Below are positions 50,372 through 58,876 of a stretch of DNA of 64,000 nt, one piece after another. The notes below the pieces were generated by a model that did not search any database, had not been told where the DNA came from, and saw only the letters and a list, made by a program, of their open reading frames with translations. The stretch is from Microbacterium hydrocarbonoxydans. GTDB taxonomy: Bacteria; Actinomycetota; Actinomycetes; Actinomycetales; Microbacteriaceae. Location: contig NZ_LR882982.1 of NCBI RefSeq assembly GCF_904831005.1, positions 1,116,001-1,180,000 on the forward strand, given 5' to 3'. How positions within the stretch are numbered: position 1 is the stretch's first letter; each line of letters starts with the position of its first letter. A program made the translations under genes and the position numbers.

Positions 50372-50926
50372 GTGACCCAGCCCGTGACTCTCGGCGGCCG
50401 GCCGACGATGCCGCCGCCGGGCGTGCCCACCGAAGAGCTGCTCATCGCGCGCTTCCGCGGACACGCGCGTCGACTGTTCTGGTCTGCTCTGGTGCTGATC
50501 GCCGTCTTCGGCGCGACGGCCTACCTGTACGACAACCTGCCCGATCCCTTCCAGAACTGGATGCTGCTGACCGCGGCGGGTGTGGCCCTGCTGCTGCTCG
50601 TGATCGTGCCCTACGTGATCTGGTATTCGCGAACGACGACCGTGACGACCCGCCGGGTGATCGTCGTACACGGGCTCGGAGCACGCAACCGCCGCGAGAT
50701 GTCGCACGCCCGCGGGTACACGATCGGCGTGCGCCGTGGCATCGTGCAGCGCATGTGGGGGGTCGGGACCATCGCGCTCTCGAATGGCATCGATGCGCCT
50801 CTTCTGCTCGCGAACGTGCCGAACGTCACTCTGGTGCATGAGGCTCTCGCAGATCAGATCGAGGTCAGCCAGATCCTCGCGCACCGCGACGCGCAGTCGG
50901 GACAGGATTCCTCGGGCGGCTCCTGA
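50372..50926 (+). CDS. PH-domain membrane protein (DUF304 type)
   Basis: 184 residues. Two membrane helices (about 35-52 and 66-88) are followed by a bacterial PH domain beginning YSRTTTVTTRRVIVVHGLG. Such proteins are widespread in actinobacteria between birA and purK; no function is established. The GTG has CACAAT 6 bases upstream and also GGAGG directly before it, so leaderless initiation is possible but not clear. Confidence 0.8.
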   Translation: MTQPVTLGGRPTMPPPGVPTEELLIARFRGHARRLFWSALVLIAVFGATAYLYDNLPDPFQNWMLLTAAGVALLLLVIVPYVIWYSRTTTVTTRRVIVVHGLGARNRREMSHARGYTIGVRRGIVQRMWGVGTIALSNGIDAPLLLANVPNVTLVHEALADQIEVSQILAHRDAQSGQDSSGGS

Positions 50927-51006
50927 CCGTCGCGGTCTGTTCGGCGGTGCAGGTGCATCGTGCGTCCGCTGATGCGGGAGAATGGTCGGGACGAATGGAG
51001 GCGCAC

Positions 51007-52131
51007 ATGGCGCTGCGCGTTGGCGTGATCGGTGGAGGCCAGCTGGCCAGGATGATGATCGCCCCTGCGGTGGAGCTCGGGCTCGACCTGAGGGTGCTCG
51101 CAGAGGATGAGGGCATGTCCGCTCGGCTCGCGGCGACGGCGGTCGGCGACTACCGCGACCTCGAGGTCGTCCGCGCGTTCGTGAAGGACGTCGATGTGGT
51201 CACCTTCGACCATGAGCACGTTCCGCAGGAGGTGCTGCGCGCGCTGGTCTCCGACGGCGTGGCCGTGCATCCGGGACCGGAGGCGCTGCAGTTCGCGCAG
51301 GACAAGCTGGTCATGCGCGCCCGGCTCGCTGAGCTCGGCGTGCCGCAGCCGGATTGGGCTCCGGTCAGGAGTGCCGCCGATCTGCAGATCTTCCTCGACG
51401 AGCACGACGGGCGAGGGGTCGTCAAGACGCCTCGCGGCGGATACGACGGCAAGGGCGTGCGTGTCGTGCGCTCGGTGGACGACGCGCAGGATTGGCTCGC
51501 CGCGCTGGGCGAGGGAGACGCACTCCTCGTCGAGGAGCTCGTGCCGTTCGTGCGCGAACTCGCACAGCAGGTCGCACGCCGCCCGAGCGGTGACATCGTC
51601 GCGTACCCCGTGGTCGAGACGGTGCAGCGCGACGGAGTGTGTGCCGAGGTCATCGCGCCGGCGCCGGCAGCGGCCGACCGCCTCGTGCGGGTCGCTGAGG
51701 AGATCGGACGGTCCATCGCCGAAGGACTCGGTGTCACCGGGATGCTCGCGGTCGAGCTCTTCGAGACCGACGACGAGCGCATCCTCGTCAACGAGCTCGC
51801 GATGCGTCCGCACAACAGCGGTCACTGGAGCCAGGAAGGAGCCGTGACCGGGCAGTTCGAGCAGCATCTGCGCGCCGTGGCCGATCTGCCGCTCGGTGCC
51901 ACCGAGCCGCGTTCGCCGTGGTCGGTCATGGTGAACATCCTCGGCGGACCCCAGGAGGGGACTCTCGGGGAGCGTTTCGCCGGTGCGATGGCCGAGCATC
52001 CCTCGGCGAAGATCCACACCTACGGCAAGGATCCGCGTCCTGGCCGCAAGGTCGGTCACGTCAACGTCTCGGGCGACGACCTCGACGACGTCGTGTACGT
52101 CGCGCGTGCGGCGGCAGCTCACTTCGACTGA
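51007..52131 (+). CDS. purK: 5-(carboxyamino)imidazole ribonucleotide synthase
   Basis: An ATP-grasp enzyme of purine synthesis that makes N5-CAIR from AIR and bicarbonate. 374 residues with GVIGGGQLARMM at the start, the ATP-grasp blocks VVKTPRGGYDGKGV and LLVEELVPFVRELAQQV, and the metal-site ELFETDDERILVNELAMRPHNSGH. The ATG at 51007 follows GGAGG by 6 bases; an ATG four codons earlier is possible. A -10-like GAGAAT lies about 20 bases further up. purE follows after 75 bases with its own promoter. Confidence 0.94.
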   Translation: MALRVGVIGGGQLARMMIAPAVELGLDLRVLAEDEGMSARLAATAVGDYRDLEVVRAFVKDVDVVTFDHEHVPQEVLRALVSDGVAVHPGPEALQFAQDKLVMRARLAELGVPQPDWAPVRSAADLQIFLDEHDGRGVVKTPRGGYDGKGVRVVRSVDDAQDWLAALGEGDALLVEELVPFVRELAQQVARRPSGDIVAYPVVETVQRDGVCAEVIAPAPAAADRLVRVAEEIGRSIAEGLGVTGMLAVELFETDDERILVNELAMRPHNSGHWSQEGAVTGQFEQHLRAVADLPLGATEPRSPWSVMVNILGGPQEGTLGERFAGAMAEHPSAKIHTYGKDPRPGRKVGHVNVSGDDLDDVVYVARAAAAHFD

Positions 52132-52194
52132 CCTGCTCGCGAGGCGCTGCAAGACAGAGGCGTGCCGTTCGGGGTTTCTCCCAGCACCAGACCG

Positions 52195-52200
52195 TAGCCT
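52195..52200 (+). promoter_or_regulatory. -10 box of leaderless purE promoter
   Basis: TAGCCT followed by 6 bases and the GTG at 52207. Confidence 0.6.
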
Positions 52201-52206
52201 GAGTGG

Positions 52207-52722
52207 GTGACTGAGCCATTGCATTCCTCCGCTGCGCCCCTCGTCGGTGTCGTCATGGGATCCGACTCCGACTGGCGCGTGATGCGTGACGCATCGCAGG
52301 CGCTGACCGACTTCTTTATCCCGCATGAGGTGGAGGTCGTCTCGGCTCATCGCACGCCGGACAAACTCATGCAGTACGCCAGAGAAGCCCGCTCTCGAGG
52401 CATCCGCGTCATCATCGCGGGAGCCGGGGGAGCAGCGCACCTTCCGGGCATGCTGGCGTCGATGACGGCGCTCCCCGTGGTCGGCGTCCCTGTGCCGCTC
52501 GCGTACCTCGATGGTATGGATTCGCTGCTCTCCATCGTGCAGATGCCCGCCGGGATCCCTGTGGCGACGGTGTCGATCGGCGGCGCGAAGAACGCCGGTC
52601 TCCTCGCAGTCCGGATACTCGGCGCGTCCGACGACGACCTCGCCGATCGGGTCGAAGCCTATGCTCTCGATCTCGAGGCGCAGGTCGAAGAGAAGAACGA
52701 ACGGCTGAAGGGCTCGCTGTGA
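52207..52722 (+). CDS. purE: N5-carboxyaminoimidazole ribonucleotide mutase
   Basis: Converts N5-CAIR to CAIR after PurK. 171 residues of the class I PurE fold: [12 protein letters not shown] at the start, [12 protein letters not shown], and [16 protein letters not shown] with the active-site loop. The length is normal for the octameric enzyme. The stop overlaps the LCP gene start by 4 bases (GTGA), tying a purine gene to a wall-polymer ligase. Confidence 0.95.
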   Translation: MTEPLHSSAAPLVGVVMGSDSDWRVMRDASQALTDFFIPHEVEVVSAHRTPDKLMQYAREARSRGIRVIIAGAGGAAHLPGMLASMTALPVVGVPVPLAYLDGMDSLLSIVQMPAGIPVATVSIGGAKNAGLLAVRILGASDDDLADRVEAYALDLEAQVEEKNERLKGSL

Positions 52723-54173
52723 CCCTCGCGCCGCCGCGGGGTGCGGCGCGTCCGGTCATCGAGACGAAGCCGCTGCGACACCCCGATTCCGCGGACAGCG
52801 GGCTCATGACCAAGCGCGGCTGGTGGCTCGTGCTGCTCAACGTGTTGGTCCCGGGATCCGCTCAGGTGCTCGCCGGCAACAGAAGGCTCGGTCGGTTCGG
52901 ACTCGGCGCGACTCTCGTCGCCTGGCTGCTCGTCATCGTGGCAGCCGGTCTCGCTCTTGTCGCTCGCCCCTTCTTCCTCTGGCTGACGGTGGGCGGAGGT
53001 TTCTTCTCCGCCGCGATCCTGACACTCATCCAGGTTCTGCTGATCGCCTATGTCGTGCTGTGGATCGTGCTCACCTTCGACGCGTTGCGACTCGTGCGCC
53101 TCGTCAAGGTGCCGGGACTCTCGAAGCTGGCCATACCCCTCGTCGCGTTGCTGATCCTGGGACTCGTCGGAAGCGGCACTGCCTACGCCGCCTCGATCGT
53201 CGGATCGGCGCGCAACACCATCAGCACGATCTTCGGACAGAGCGGACCGAGCCTCCCGCCGAGCGACGGGTATTACAACATCCTGCTGCTCGGCGCGGAC
53301 AGCGGCGAAGGCCGCGATTCGATGCGGTACGACAGCATCTCGGTGGTGTCGGTCAACGCCGACACCGGTGCGGTCACGATCACGGGCATTCCGCGCGAGC
53401 TTCCGCACGCACCGTTCAGCGAGGGCAGCCCGATGCAGGCGCTGTACCCCGACGGCTTCGAAGGCCATCAGTCGAGTGCGTGCGGGTGGAACGGGTGGAT
53501 GAACCACATCCGCAACGCTGCGGAGATCTGCCGCGACGACAACGGCACCGGACTGTACCCGGACGCGGTGGCGAACGGCTCGGACCCGGGTATCGAGGCC
53601 ACGAAGGACGCGGCCGAGGGAGTGCTCGGAATCGAGATCCCCTATTACGTCTTCGTGGACATGCACGGCTTCGCCGCCCTCGTCGATGCGCTGGGTGGCG
53701 TCACGATCACCGCGACCGAGCGGCTTCCCAAGGGCGGGCCGCCCGAGGGAACGGATCCGTACGACGTCGATGCCTGGGCCATCGGCTGGATCGAGCCGGG
53801 CGAGCAGGTCATGGACGGCGACACCGCTCAGTGGTACGCGCGCTCCCGCTACACGACCAGCGATTGGGACCGCATGAAGCGTCAGCGAGAGCTGCAGGAG
53901 GCGATCCTCGCTCAGTTCACCCCGCAGACGGTTCTGACTCGGTTCAACGAGGTCGCGGCCGCCGGTACCGCGCTCATCAGCACCGATCTTCCCCAGGGGA
54001 AGCTCCCTGAGTTCTTCGAGCTCATGACCAAGGCCAAAGAGCAGCAGGTGACGACGATCGAGTTGACGCCGGAGAACGGCGTCGAAGAGCTCAGCCCCGA
54101 CTACGGGTACATCCACTCGCTCATCCAGCAGTCGCTGCATCCGCCGACACCGACCCCTGCTCCCTCGCCCTGA
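52719..54173 (+). CDS. LCP-family phosphotransferase with multi-pass N-terminal domain
   Basis: 484 residues. LytR-CpsA-Psr enzymes transfer lipid-linked glycopolymers onto peptidoglycan. The LCP domain (about 180-420) has [23 protein letters not shown] and TGIPRELP with the conserved Arg, then the late [19 protein letters not shown]. Instead of the usual single helix, the first 160 residues hold four or five helices, starting with [18 protein letters not shown], a motif seen in TM2-like small membrane domains. The tail is Pro-rich. Three hairpins follow. Confidence 0.9.
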   Translation: MTLAPPRGAARPVIETKPLRHPDSADSGLMTKRGWWLVLLNVLVPGSAQVLAGNRRLGRFGLGATLVAWLLVIVAAGLALVARPFFLWLTVGGGFFSAAILTLIQVLLIAYVVLWIVLTFDALRLVRLVKVPGLSKLAIPLVALLILGLVGSGTAYAASIVGSARNTISTIFGQSGPSLPPSDGYYNILLLGADSGEGRDSMRYDSISVVSVNADTGAVTITGIPRELPHAPFSEGSPMQALYPDGFEGHQSSACGWNGWMNHIRNAAEICRDDNGTGLYPDAVANGSDPGIEATKDAAEGVLGIEIPYYVFVDMHGFAALVDALGGVTITATERLPKGGPPEGTDPYDVDAWAIGWIEPGEQVMDGDTAQWYARSRYTTSDWDRMKRQRELQEAILAQFTPQTVLTRFNEVAAAGTALISTDLPQGKLPEFFELMTKAKEQQVTTIELTPENGVEELSPDYGYIHSLIQQSLHPPTPTPAPSP

Positions 54174-54265
54174 GCCGTGGCCGGATCCGGCCGCACGCCG
54201 ACATGCGGTGACGTGTGCGGACGAGCCGCTCGGCGTTCTGCGACCGATCGCGTGTTCCCATGAGT

Positions 54266-54310
54266 AAGCCCACGGCCGCTTCTCGGTGGTGAGAGCGCGG
54301 CCGTGGGCTT
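54266..54310. terminator. Hairpin 1 of three after the LCP gene
   Basis: A 14-bp perfect stem (54266-54279 with 54297-54310) with a further small TCTC/GAGA stem inside the loop. Confidence 0.65.
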
Positions 54311-54324
54311 GTGGTGTGCGTGGC

Positions 54325-54364
54325 CCCACGGCTGCTCCTCGAGAGAATGAGGCGCAGCCGTGGG
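54325..54364. terminator. Hairpin 2 of three after the LCP gene
   Basis: An 11-bp perfect stem (54325-54335 with 54354-54364) and an inner CCTC/GAGG stem. The arm CCCACGGCTGC differs from that of hairpin 1 (CCCACGGCCGC) at one base. Confidence 0.6.
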
Positions 54365-54390
54365 TCTCCGGTGGAGCACCGGAGTCGCCA

Positions 54391-54427
54391 GACGACGGTG
54401 ATCGGAGGGGGAGGGATCACCGTCGTC
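54391..54427. terminator. Hairpin 3 of three after the LCP gene
   Basis: A 13-bp perfect stem (54391-54403 with 54415-54427) and an 11-base purine loop GGAGGGGGAGG. It faces the convergent LALTG gene ending at 54460. The rest of the 54174-54459 gap holds nothing I recognise. Confidence 0.6.
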
Positions 54428-54459
54428 CAGCCGACCCCCGCACGTAGCGGGAGCCTGAC

Positions 54460-55038
54460 CTAGGCGCGCTGCTTGTTGCGGCGCGCGATTCCGGTGGCGA
54501 CGAGAGCGCCGCCCGCCACGACAGCGGCAGCGCCACCGCCGAGGATCCACGGAGAGACCTCGGCACCGGTCAGCGCCAGCTCGAGTCCTCCCCCTGAGAG
54601 CGGAAGCTCGCTTCCGGCTGTTGCGACAGCCGGATCGTGGTCGCAGCTCACGGCCGAGTCGTGTCCGTGGGACACGGTGACCGTCGCTGTGTACGACCGG
54701 CTGCCGTTGAAGGCGAGGGAGTAAGAACCCTCCCCGTCGGCGGGCGGACGGAACGTGACCATGAGGCTGCCGTCGGCAGCAGCCGTGTTGCCCGAGACCG
54801 CAGAAGCTCCGGCGTCGAGACCTGATACCGAGACGCCGACATTCTCCGACGGCTGGAAGTACCCCTCGCCGAAGACGACGGTCGATACCTCGCAGGTGTC
54901 GATGATCGGTTCCCCGACCGCGACGCGTGGCGTGTCCGCATACGTGTCGGAGTCGCCGGGTGCGGCAGATGCGGCTCCCGGTGCCATGAGCACGAGTGCG
55001 CCAGCGGCAAGGCTGATTGCAGCCAATTTCTTCAGCAT
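54460..55038 (-). CDS. Secreted surface protein with LALTG sorting signal
   Basis: 192 residues. The signal peptide is MLKKLAAISLAAGALVLM ending AASAA. A single Ig-like or filamin-like beta domain (about 40-145) has two cysteines (DTCEVSTVV and VSCDHD). The C-terminus is a class-E-like sorting signal: LALTG, a hydrophobic helix and the basic end ARRNKQRA, so a sortase should join it to the wall. No sortase gene lies in the window. The ATG at 55038 has GGGGAG 3 bases upstream. The 143 bases before it, up to the DUF4012 stop, are less GC-rich than average and should hold the promoter. Confidence 0.85.
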   Translation of the reverse strand: MLKKLAAISLAAGALVLMAPGAASAAPGDSDTYADTPRVAVGEPIIDTCEVSTVVFGEGYFQPSENVGVSVSGLDAGASAVSGNTAAADGSLMVTFRPPADGEGSYSLAFNGSRSYTATVTVSHGHDSAVSCDHDPAVATAGSELPLSGGGLELALTGAEVSPWILGGGAAAVVAGGALVATGIARRNKQRA

Positions 55039-55181
55039 GATTCTCCCCAGAAATACACGCGGAATCACAACCGAACACACCCCTGCGTTCGACTGTGTGG
55101 GCTCATCCCGTCCCCACGACAGGATTACTGAGCCCAGATATTCCCCAGTGGGGATGACACTACATCATCGCGGAACCAAAG

Positions 55182-56942
55182 TCACGATGCGCAACGCAGT
55201 TGTTCGCGAGTGATCTCCGGTGTCCCGACCATCGGCGTGTGCTCGACCGCGGTCAGGCGCTCGCCTGCTCCGTCTCCGGTGTACTCGACCGTGATCGTGG
55301 TCGATTCTCCCGGTGCGAGAAGCACGTCGTGCTGCACGGCCGTCCGGTCACCGAGAAGCGCGGTCTGGACCGTGTCCTCCTCGCCGTCACGGTCGATGTG
55401 CGAGGGAGTCGCGCCCTCGGGGCCGTAGACCATGAGGAGAGTGCGCAGAGAGCCAGGGGCGACACCGTAGTAGCCTCCGCCGGTCACATACGGCGGGAGC
55501 GACGCCACGTCGGCTGCGGCGACGCCGTTGGTCCAGGTCACCCGCACCTGTGTGGTCGGCTCGCCGTCGCAGACGCCGACAGCGGTGGAGATGGTCGCGT
55601 CCGAGTAGTAGTCCATCTTGCCGCCGGTCGCGTCGTTGACGAGGACGCCGACGTGCACCTCCGTGTCATCGGTGGGCAGCGCACCGCCGAGGCTGCTCGC
55701 GGCGAGAAGCTGCTCTTCATCCTCATAGGCGCTCCAGATGCGGATGCGATCCTCTTCCGCCGACGCGACGAGCGCGCCCACGAGCTTCTGGGGGTCCCCT
55801 CCCGAGAGGGCTGCGCCGAAGAGTGCGCTCGCCGCCTGAGCGAAGATCTGGTCCTGCACGGCCGGATCGGGAATCGTCGCATAGATCTCGGAGAGGAGGA
55901 TGCTCACGACGTTGTCCTCGTCGGCCGTGAAAGGTCCGAAGGGGAGAGGGCCCGTGACGGCGAGAAGGTGCTTGGTCATCACGGAGTCGACCGCGATCAC
56001 ACCGTCGACCTGCGTTCCGAAGCGGTCCTGCCAGCGAGCAGCGATCATCGGAGCGGCCTCGGTGAAATCCGGGACACTGGTGATGTTCTGGAGGTAGCGT
56101 CCCGGCCGGTCCTCGAAGAGCGCGGTCGTCGACTCGCTCAGCGGGAGCGGCACATCGAGCGCGGGGAAGTCCAGCGTCGACGCCTGTTGGATGAGACTGA
56201 TCCGACCGCCCTCGGCGTGCAGCAGGGCGATCGCTCCGATGATGCCTCCGGAGGACCGCAACTCGGAGTTGTTCTGCATGGCTATGACGTAGTTCCTCGG
56301 CCCCTCTCCTCCCAGCATGCTGGGAAGCAGAGCGGCTGCGCCGTGAAGGGACCCGACGACCGTGGCACCCTCGGTCACCGCCGTCCGCATCTCGCGGACG
56401 GCGTCGGCGAGAGGAGGCAGCGTTGCGTCCGCATCGATGCGCAGAGCGTGCGACTCGGCCTCGGTCAGCGTCGTGCTCGCATCGGCGAGTGCGGGCTCGA
56501 TCCGCTGGAACGGCGCGAGATCGATCGCTCCGTTCGAGAACCCCAGGCTCGCGAGGTCCACCTCGCCGGCCACATCGAGGACGGGCACGAGCGCGTCGCG
56601 TGCGATGTCGTCGGCGATCTCGGAGATCTCGCTCACCGCCGTGAAGTTGGGACCCAGCCACGGCACGATGCCGAAGGCGTGCCACACGGGATCGGACGTC
56701 AGGCCATGGGCCGAATCCGCGTGATGCGCGATGCTCTTCGCGAGCGACGCCGCCTCGTCGAGGTCGCCCTCGCCGATCGCCGACTTGAGCTCTGCCGACG
56801 ACGATGCGACCTGCTGCAGGTCGTTCACGGCTCCTATGCCACGCACCGTCACCCACCCGATGGAGAGGACGAGCAGGGTCAGGATCGCGCCGATGGACCA
56901 TCTCAGCCATCGGCGCTTCACGGGAAGTCGTCCGTCACTCAC
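55182..56942 (-). CDS. DUF4012 membrane-anchored protein
   Basis: 586 residues. One N-terminal helix (about 15-35, WSIGAILTLLVLSIGWV) anchors a large extracytoplasmic part. A helical region (about 40-180) is followed by the DUF4012 core with YVIAMQNNSELRSSGGIIGA, a hallmark block, then GVIAVDSVMTKHLLAVTGPL. DUF4012 genes often lie in polysaccharide loci of Gram-positive bacteria; biochemistry unknown, though the core resembles LCP-like segments. The GTG at 56942 has TTGAAT 6 bases upstream on the minus strand. Confidence 0.85.
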   Translation of the reverse strand: MSDGRLPVKRRWLRWSIGAILTLLVLSIGWVTVRGIGAVNDLQQVASSSAELKSAIGEGDLDEAASLAKSIAHHADSAHGLTSDPVWHAFGIVPWLGPNFTAVSEISEIADDIARDALVPVLDVAGEVDLASLGFSNGAIDLAPFQRIEPALADASTTLTEAESHALRIDADATLPPLADAVREMRTAVTEGATVVGSLHGAAALLPSMLGGEGPRNYVIAMQNNSELRSSGGIIGAIALLHAEGGRISLIQQASTLDFPALDVPLPLSESTTALFEDRPGRYLQNITSVPDFTEAAPMIAARWQDRFGTQVDGVIAVDSVMTKHLLAVTGPLPFGPFTADEDNVVSILLSEIYATIPDPAVQDQIFAQAASALFGAALSGGDPQKLVGALVASAEEDRIRIWSAYEDEEQLLAASSLGGALPTDDTEVHVGVLVNDATGGKMDYYSDATISTAVGVCDGEPTTQVRVTWTNGVAAADVASLPPYVTGGGYYGVAPGSLRTLLMVYGPEGATPSHIDRDGEEDTVQTALLGDRTAVQHDVLLAPGESTTITVEYTGDGAGERLTAVEHTPMVGTPEITREQLRCAS

Positions 56943-56948
56943 GTGAGC

Positions 56949-56954
56949 ATTCAA
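56949..56954 (-). promoter_or_regulatory. -10 box of leaderless DUF4012 gene
   Basis: TTGAAT on the minus strand, 6 bases before the GTG at 56942. Confidence 0.45.
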
Positions 56955-57037
56955 GCATGAAGCAGGATCCCGGCCTACACAGCCGCCGATCCGCCCCGTC
57001 TGCCGCGATCCTCCGCCGACCTCGGCACCCCGACTAT

Positions 57038-57043
57038 TACTGT
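57038..57043 (+). promoter_or_regulatory. -10 box of leaderless glycosyltransferase gene
   Basis: TACTGT followed by 6 bases and the ATG at 57050. Confidence 0.45.
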
Positions 57044-57049
57044 TGTCGC

Positions 57050-58123
57050 ATGAGTGCTCGGCTGCGTGTTGTCCTCGATCAGCTGGCGCACGTCGTCGAT
57101 CCCGATCAGGCGTCGGCATCGCTCGACCTCGTCGCGGGGCTCGTGCGGACCGCGCCGGCCGGCTGCGATGTCGAGGCCATAGTGCCTGCCGGCGCCGAGC
57201 CCGCTGTGGAGGGACTGGCCGCAGTGCGGAGGCTGCCGCTGGCGCGCCGCGAGCTGGCCGGTTCCTGGCAGCTCGGGTTGACCCAGGGGGTCGGCGGCGG
57301 ACTCATCCACTCGTCGACGCTGATGGCTCCACTGGTGCGGCACGATCGCGTGCACGATCACGACCAGACTACGGTGACCGCGTGGGATCTGCTCGCCTGG
57401 GATGCCCCGGGTGCGCTCACCAAGTCCGCCGCCTCCTGGCAGCGTGCCATGATGAAGCGCGCGGTGAAGCATGCGGATGCGGTGGTCGTTCCCTCACATG
57501 CGATGGCCGCACGACTGGGTGAGATCGCCAAGCTCGGAGACCGCGTCCGCGTGATCGCCGGTGCTGCGCCGAGCGGTTTCATCGTGCCGTTCGATGCTGC
57601 GAGGCGGCGCGACGCGCTGTCGCTCCCGCAGGGCTATCTCGTGCTGACGGGAGCGGAGCAGACTCTCGAGTCGGGGTTCCTGGCGGCGGTGGCGGCAGGC
57701 GTGCAGGCCGTCGTGCTCGACGTCGCAGAAGGGATGGAGCCGCGGTTCGCCGAGATCGCAGCGGCCGCAGGTCTTCCGGAATCGCGCGCGCACATGCGCG
57801 GCAGTCTGTCGCGTGACGATCGTGCTGCGGTCTTCGCCGGAGCTTCCGCACTGGTCGCCACGAGCGACGCGCCCGCCTGGCCATGGCGTGTCGTCGAGGC
57901 GATGACTCTCGGTGTCCCCGTGATCGCCATCGAGAGTGCCGTGCATCGCGACGTCATCGCAGACGGTGGGGCGATCGTCTCCGCAGTCGAGATCCCCGAC
58001 GCGGTCGTCGACGGTCTCGGGGCCGGAGCGCGACGGCTCAGCGTTCTGGGGGCCGACCGATCCCGGGCGTTCTCGTGGCTGGGTGCGGCCGAGCGGGTGT
58101 GGGGGCTCCACGCGGACCTGTGA
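57050..58123 (+). CDS. GT4-like glycosyltransferase
   Basis: 357 residues of the GT-B fold. The N-terminal half has VVVPSHAMAARLGEIAKLG, typical of the first domain end in GT4 enzymes. The C-terminal half has YLVLTGAEQTLESGF, ALVATSDAPAWPWRVVEAMTLGVPVIAIES (the E-x7-E region) and DVIADGG. Substrate unknown; context suggests an envelope polymer. The ATG at 57050 fits a -10 box 6 bases upstream; in-frame codons before it lie antisense to the DUF4012 start and are not real. Confidence 0.83.
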   Translation: MSARLRVVLDQLAHVVDPDQASASLDLVAGLVRTAPAGCDVEAIVPAGAEPAVEGLAAVRRLPLARRELAGSWQLGLTQGVGGGLIHSSTLMAPLVRHDRVHDHDQTTVTAWDLLAWDAPGALTKSAASWQRAMMKRAVKHADAVVVPSHAMAARLGEIAKLGDRVRVIAGAAPSGFIVPFDAARRRDALSLPQGYLVLTGAEQTLESGFLAAVAAGVQAVVLDVAEGMEPRFAEIAAAAGLPESRAHMRGSLSRDDRAAVFAGASALVATSDAPAWPWRVVEAMTLGVPVIAIESAVHRDVIADGGAIVSAVEIPDAVVDGLGAGARRLSVLGADRSRAFSWLGAAERVWGLHADL

Positions 58124-58141
58124 GGCCCGGACGACGGTTCG

Positions 58142-58876
58142 TCAGATGCGCATCAATTCGACGGCATCCTTGCTCGGGCCGTCGTAGCGGATCTTGCCTT
58201 CCTGGAGCAGGATTCCACGTTCGCACAGGTCCGAGACCATGTTCAGATCGTGGCTGACGACGACGAGCGTCTTGCCCTGTGCGTGCAGTTCGCGGATCCG
58301 GGCGAGGCACTTGCGCTGGAAGGGCTCGTCGCCGACCGACAGGATCTCGTCGATGAGCAGCACGTCGACATGGGTGTGGATGGCGACCGAGAACGCGAGG
58401 CGCAGGAACATGCCGGAGGAGTAGTGCTTGACCTCGGTGTCGATGAACTTCTCGATCTCGCTGAACTCGACGATCGAATCGAACTGGTCCTTGGTCTCCT
58501 GCTTCGACATGCCGAGGATCGCGGCGTTGAGGAAGATGTTCTCGCGGCCGGAGAGATCGGGGTGGAATCCCGCGCCGACCTCGATGAGCCCGGCGACGCG
58601 TCCTCTGGTGCGGACCTGTCCCTCGTCGGGGCGCAGGACTCCGGAGATCAGCTTGAGCATCGTCGACTTGCCCGAGCCGTTGAATCCGAGCAGCGCCACC
58701 GCCTCGCCCTCGCCGATCTCGAAGGAGACGCCGTCGAGGGCCTGGAAGTCGGTGGTGAGCGGCTTGCGCCGCACGGCTGCCACGAACGTCTCCTTGATGG
58801 AGTGGGTGTGGCGGAGCTTGAAGTGCTTGTGCACGTCCTCGACGAGGATGCGAGGCGTGTCAGAGATCCTGGGCAA
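58142..58876 (-). CDS. ABC transporter ATP-binding protein, Wzt/TagH-like
   Basis: 244 residues. Walker A GFNGSGKST, the polysaccharide-exporter insert AGLIEVGAGFHPDLSGRENIFLN split here as GAGFHPDLSGRENI, signature YSSGMFLRL, Walker B VLLIDEIL and the switch VVVSHDLNM. It ends right after the nucleotide-binding domain, without the C-terminal polymer-binding domain of long Wzt proteins. The start is a TTG at 58876 that overlaps the permease by 17 bases, so both are cotranscribed; no better start lies near. Confidence 0.9.
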   Translation of the reverse strand: MPRISDTPRILVEDVHKHFKLRHTHSIKETFVAAVRRKPLTTDFQALDGVSFEIGEGEAVALLGFNGSGKSTMLKLISGVLRPDEGQVRTRGRVAGLIEVGAGFHPDLSGRENIFLNAAILGMSKQETKDQFDSIVEFSEIEKFIDTEVKHYSSGMFLRLAFSVAIHTHVDVLLIDEILSVGDEPFQRKCLARIRELHAQGKTLVVVSHDLNMVSDLCERGILLQEGKIRYDGPSKDAVELMRI

